A stretch of 5,561 bases of DNA, taken from Thermomicrobiales bacterium (GTDB taxonomy: Bacteria; Chloroflexota; Chloroflexia; Thermomicrobiales; UBA6265). The position numbers and the translations under genes are program-made. The notes below the pieces were generated by a model. That model had not been told where the DNA came from and made no database searches. It saw only the letters and a list, made by a program, of their open reading frames with translations. Below are positions 5,523-5,561 of this stretch, one piece after another. Each line of letters opens with the position of its first letter. Position 1 is the first letter of the stretch. Where the stretch lies: positions 1 to 5,561 of the forward strand of contig JAICRA010000116.1 of the NCBI GenBank assembly GCA_025937615.1, written 5' to 3'.

Positions 5523-5561
5523 CACGACACGGCGGACTGAGGCAGGCCCGCCATTCGCAGA
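5522..5561 (-). CDS. Partial 3' end of an upstream gene in the same cluster
   Basis: On the minus strand one frame enters from the window edge and ends in TGA at 5524-5522, giving only the last residues LRMAGLPQSAVS. The stop overlaps the ATG of the next gene as TGATG, the junction expected if the cluster continues beyond the window. The piece is too short to identify. In related clusters a DUF4129 or DUF4350-type protein often lies here (family knowledge, not evidence from this sequence). The fragment could equally be non-coding. Confidence 0.35.
   Translation of the reverse strand, partial: LRMAGLPQSAVS

Noticed and set aside
1..5561. CRISPR array, toxin-antitoxin, phage-defence or biosynthetic system
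   Set aside because: No regularly spaced direct repeats and no proteins of such systems were seen; MoxR/DUF58 alone is widespread and not evidence of a defence island.

Overview
The window comes from a bacterial chromosome with high GC content in its genes, strong GGAGG ribosome-binding sites and frequent GTG/TTG starts. Gene content and the style of the intergenic repeat suggest Chloroflexota (Thermomicrobia-like) or perhaps Actinobacteriota. This placement is an impression; no rRNA or marker gene is present to fix it.

Layout. Positions 1-316 hold no convincing gene, only a small palindrome and a very good ribosome-binding site. At 317-1477 (+) lies a 386-residue pita-bread (M24/creatinase-fold) hydrolase that resembles ectoine hydrolases (EutD/DoeA) and has lost most of the metal ligands of true M24 metallopeptidases. 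From 1478 to 2274 is a gene-poor stretch containing stem-loops, one doubtful small ORF, a decayed C-terminal piece of an IS5-type transposase (about 1893-2142, broken by a 2-bp deletion) and a REP/MITE-like inverted repeat (2151-2219). From 5561 down to 2275 (-) is a tightly packed cluster: the tail of an unseen gene, a two-helix membrane protein, a MoxR-type AAA+ ATPase, a DUF58 protein, and a small polytopic membrane protein.

How the genes work together. Every junction in the minus-strand cluster overlaps (TGATG, 20 nt, ATGA, TTGA), so it is almost certainly one transcript with translational coupling. MoxR ATPases and DUF58 proteins are a known functional pair thought to act as a chaperone and adaptor system for maturing other proteins. 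The membrane proteins on either side suggest that this copy works at the cytoplasmic membrane. The M24-like hydrolase is transcribed convergently and separated by mobile-element debris, so it is probably functionally unrelated. No ectoine-catabolism partner gene is visible, so its substrate remains open.

No CRISPR array, tRNA, rRNA or obviously new defence system was found. The most notable items are the divergent metal-ligand-poor hydrolase, the fully overlapping MoxR/DUF58 cluster with an unassigned terminal membrane protein, and the hairpin repeat between the two convergent units.
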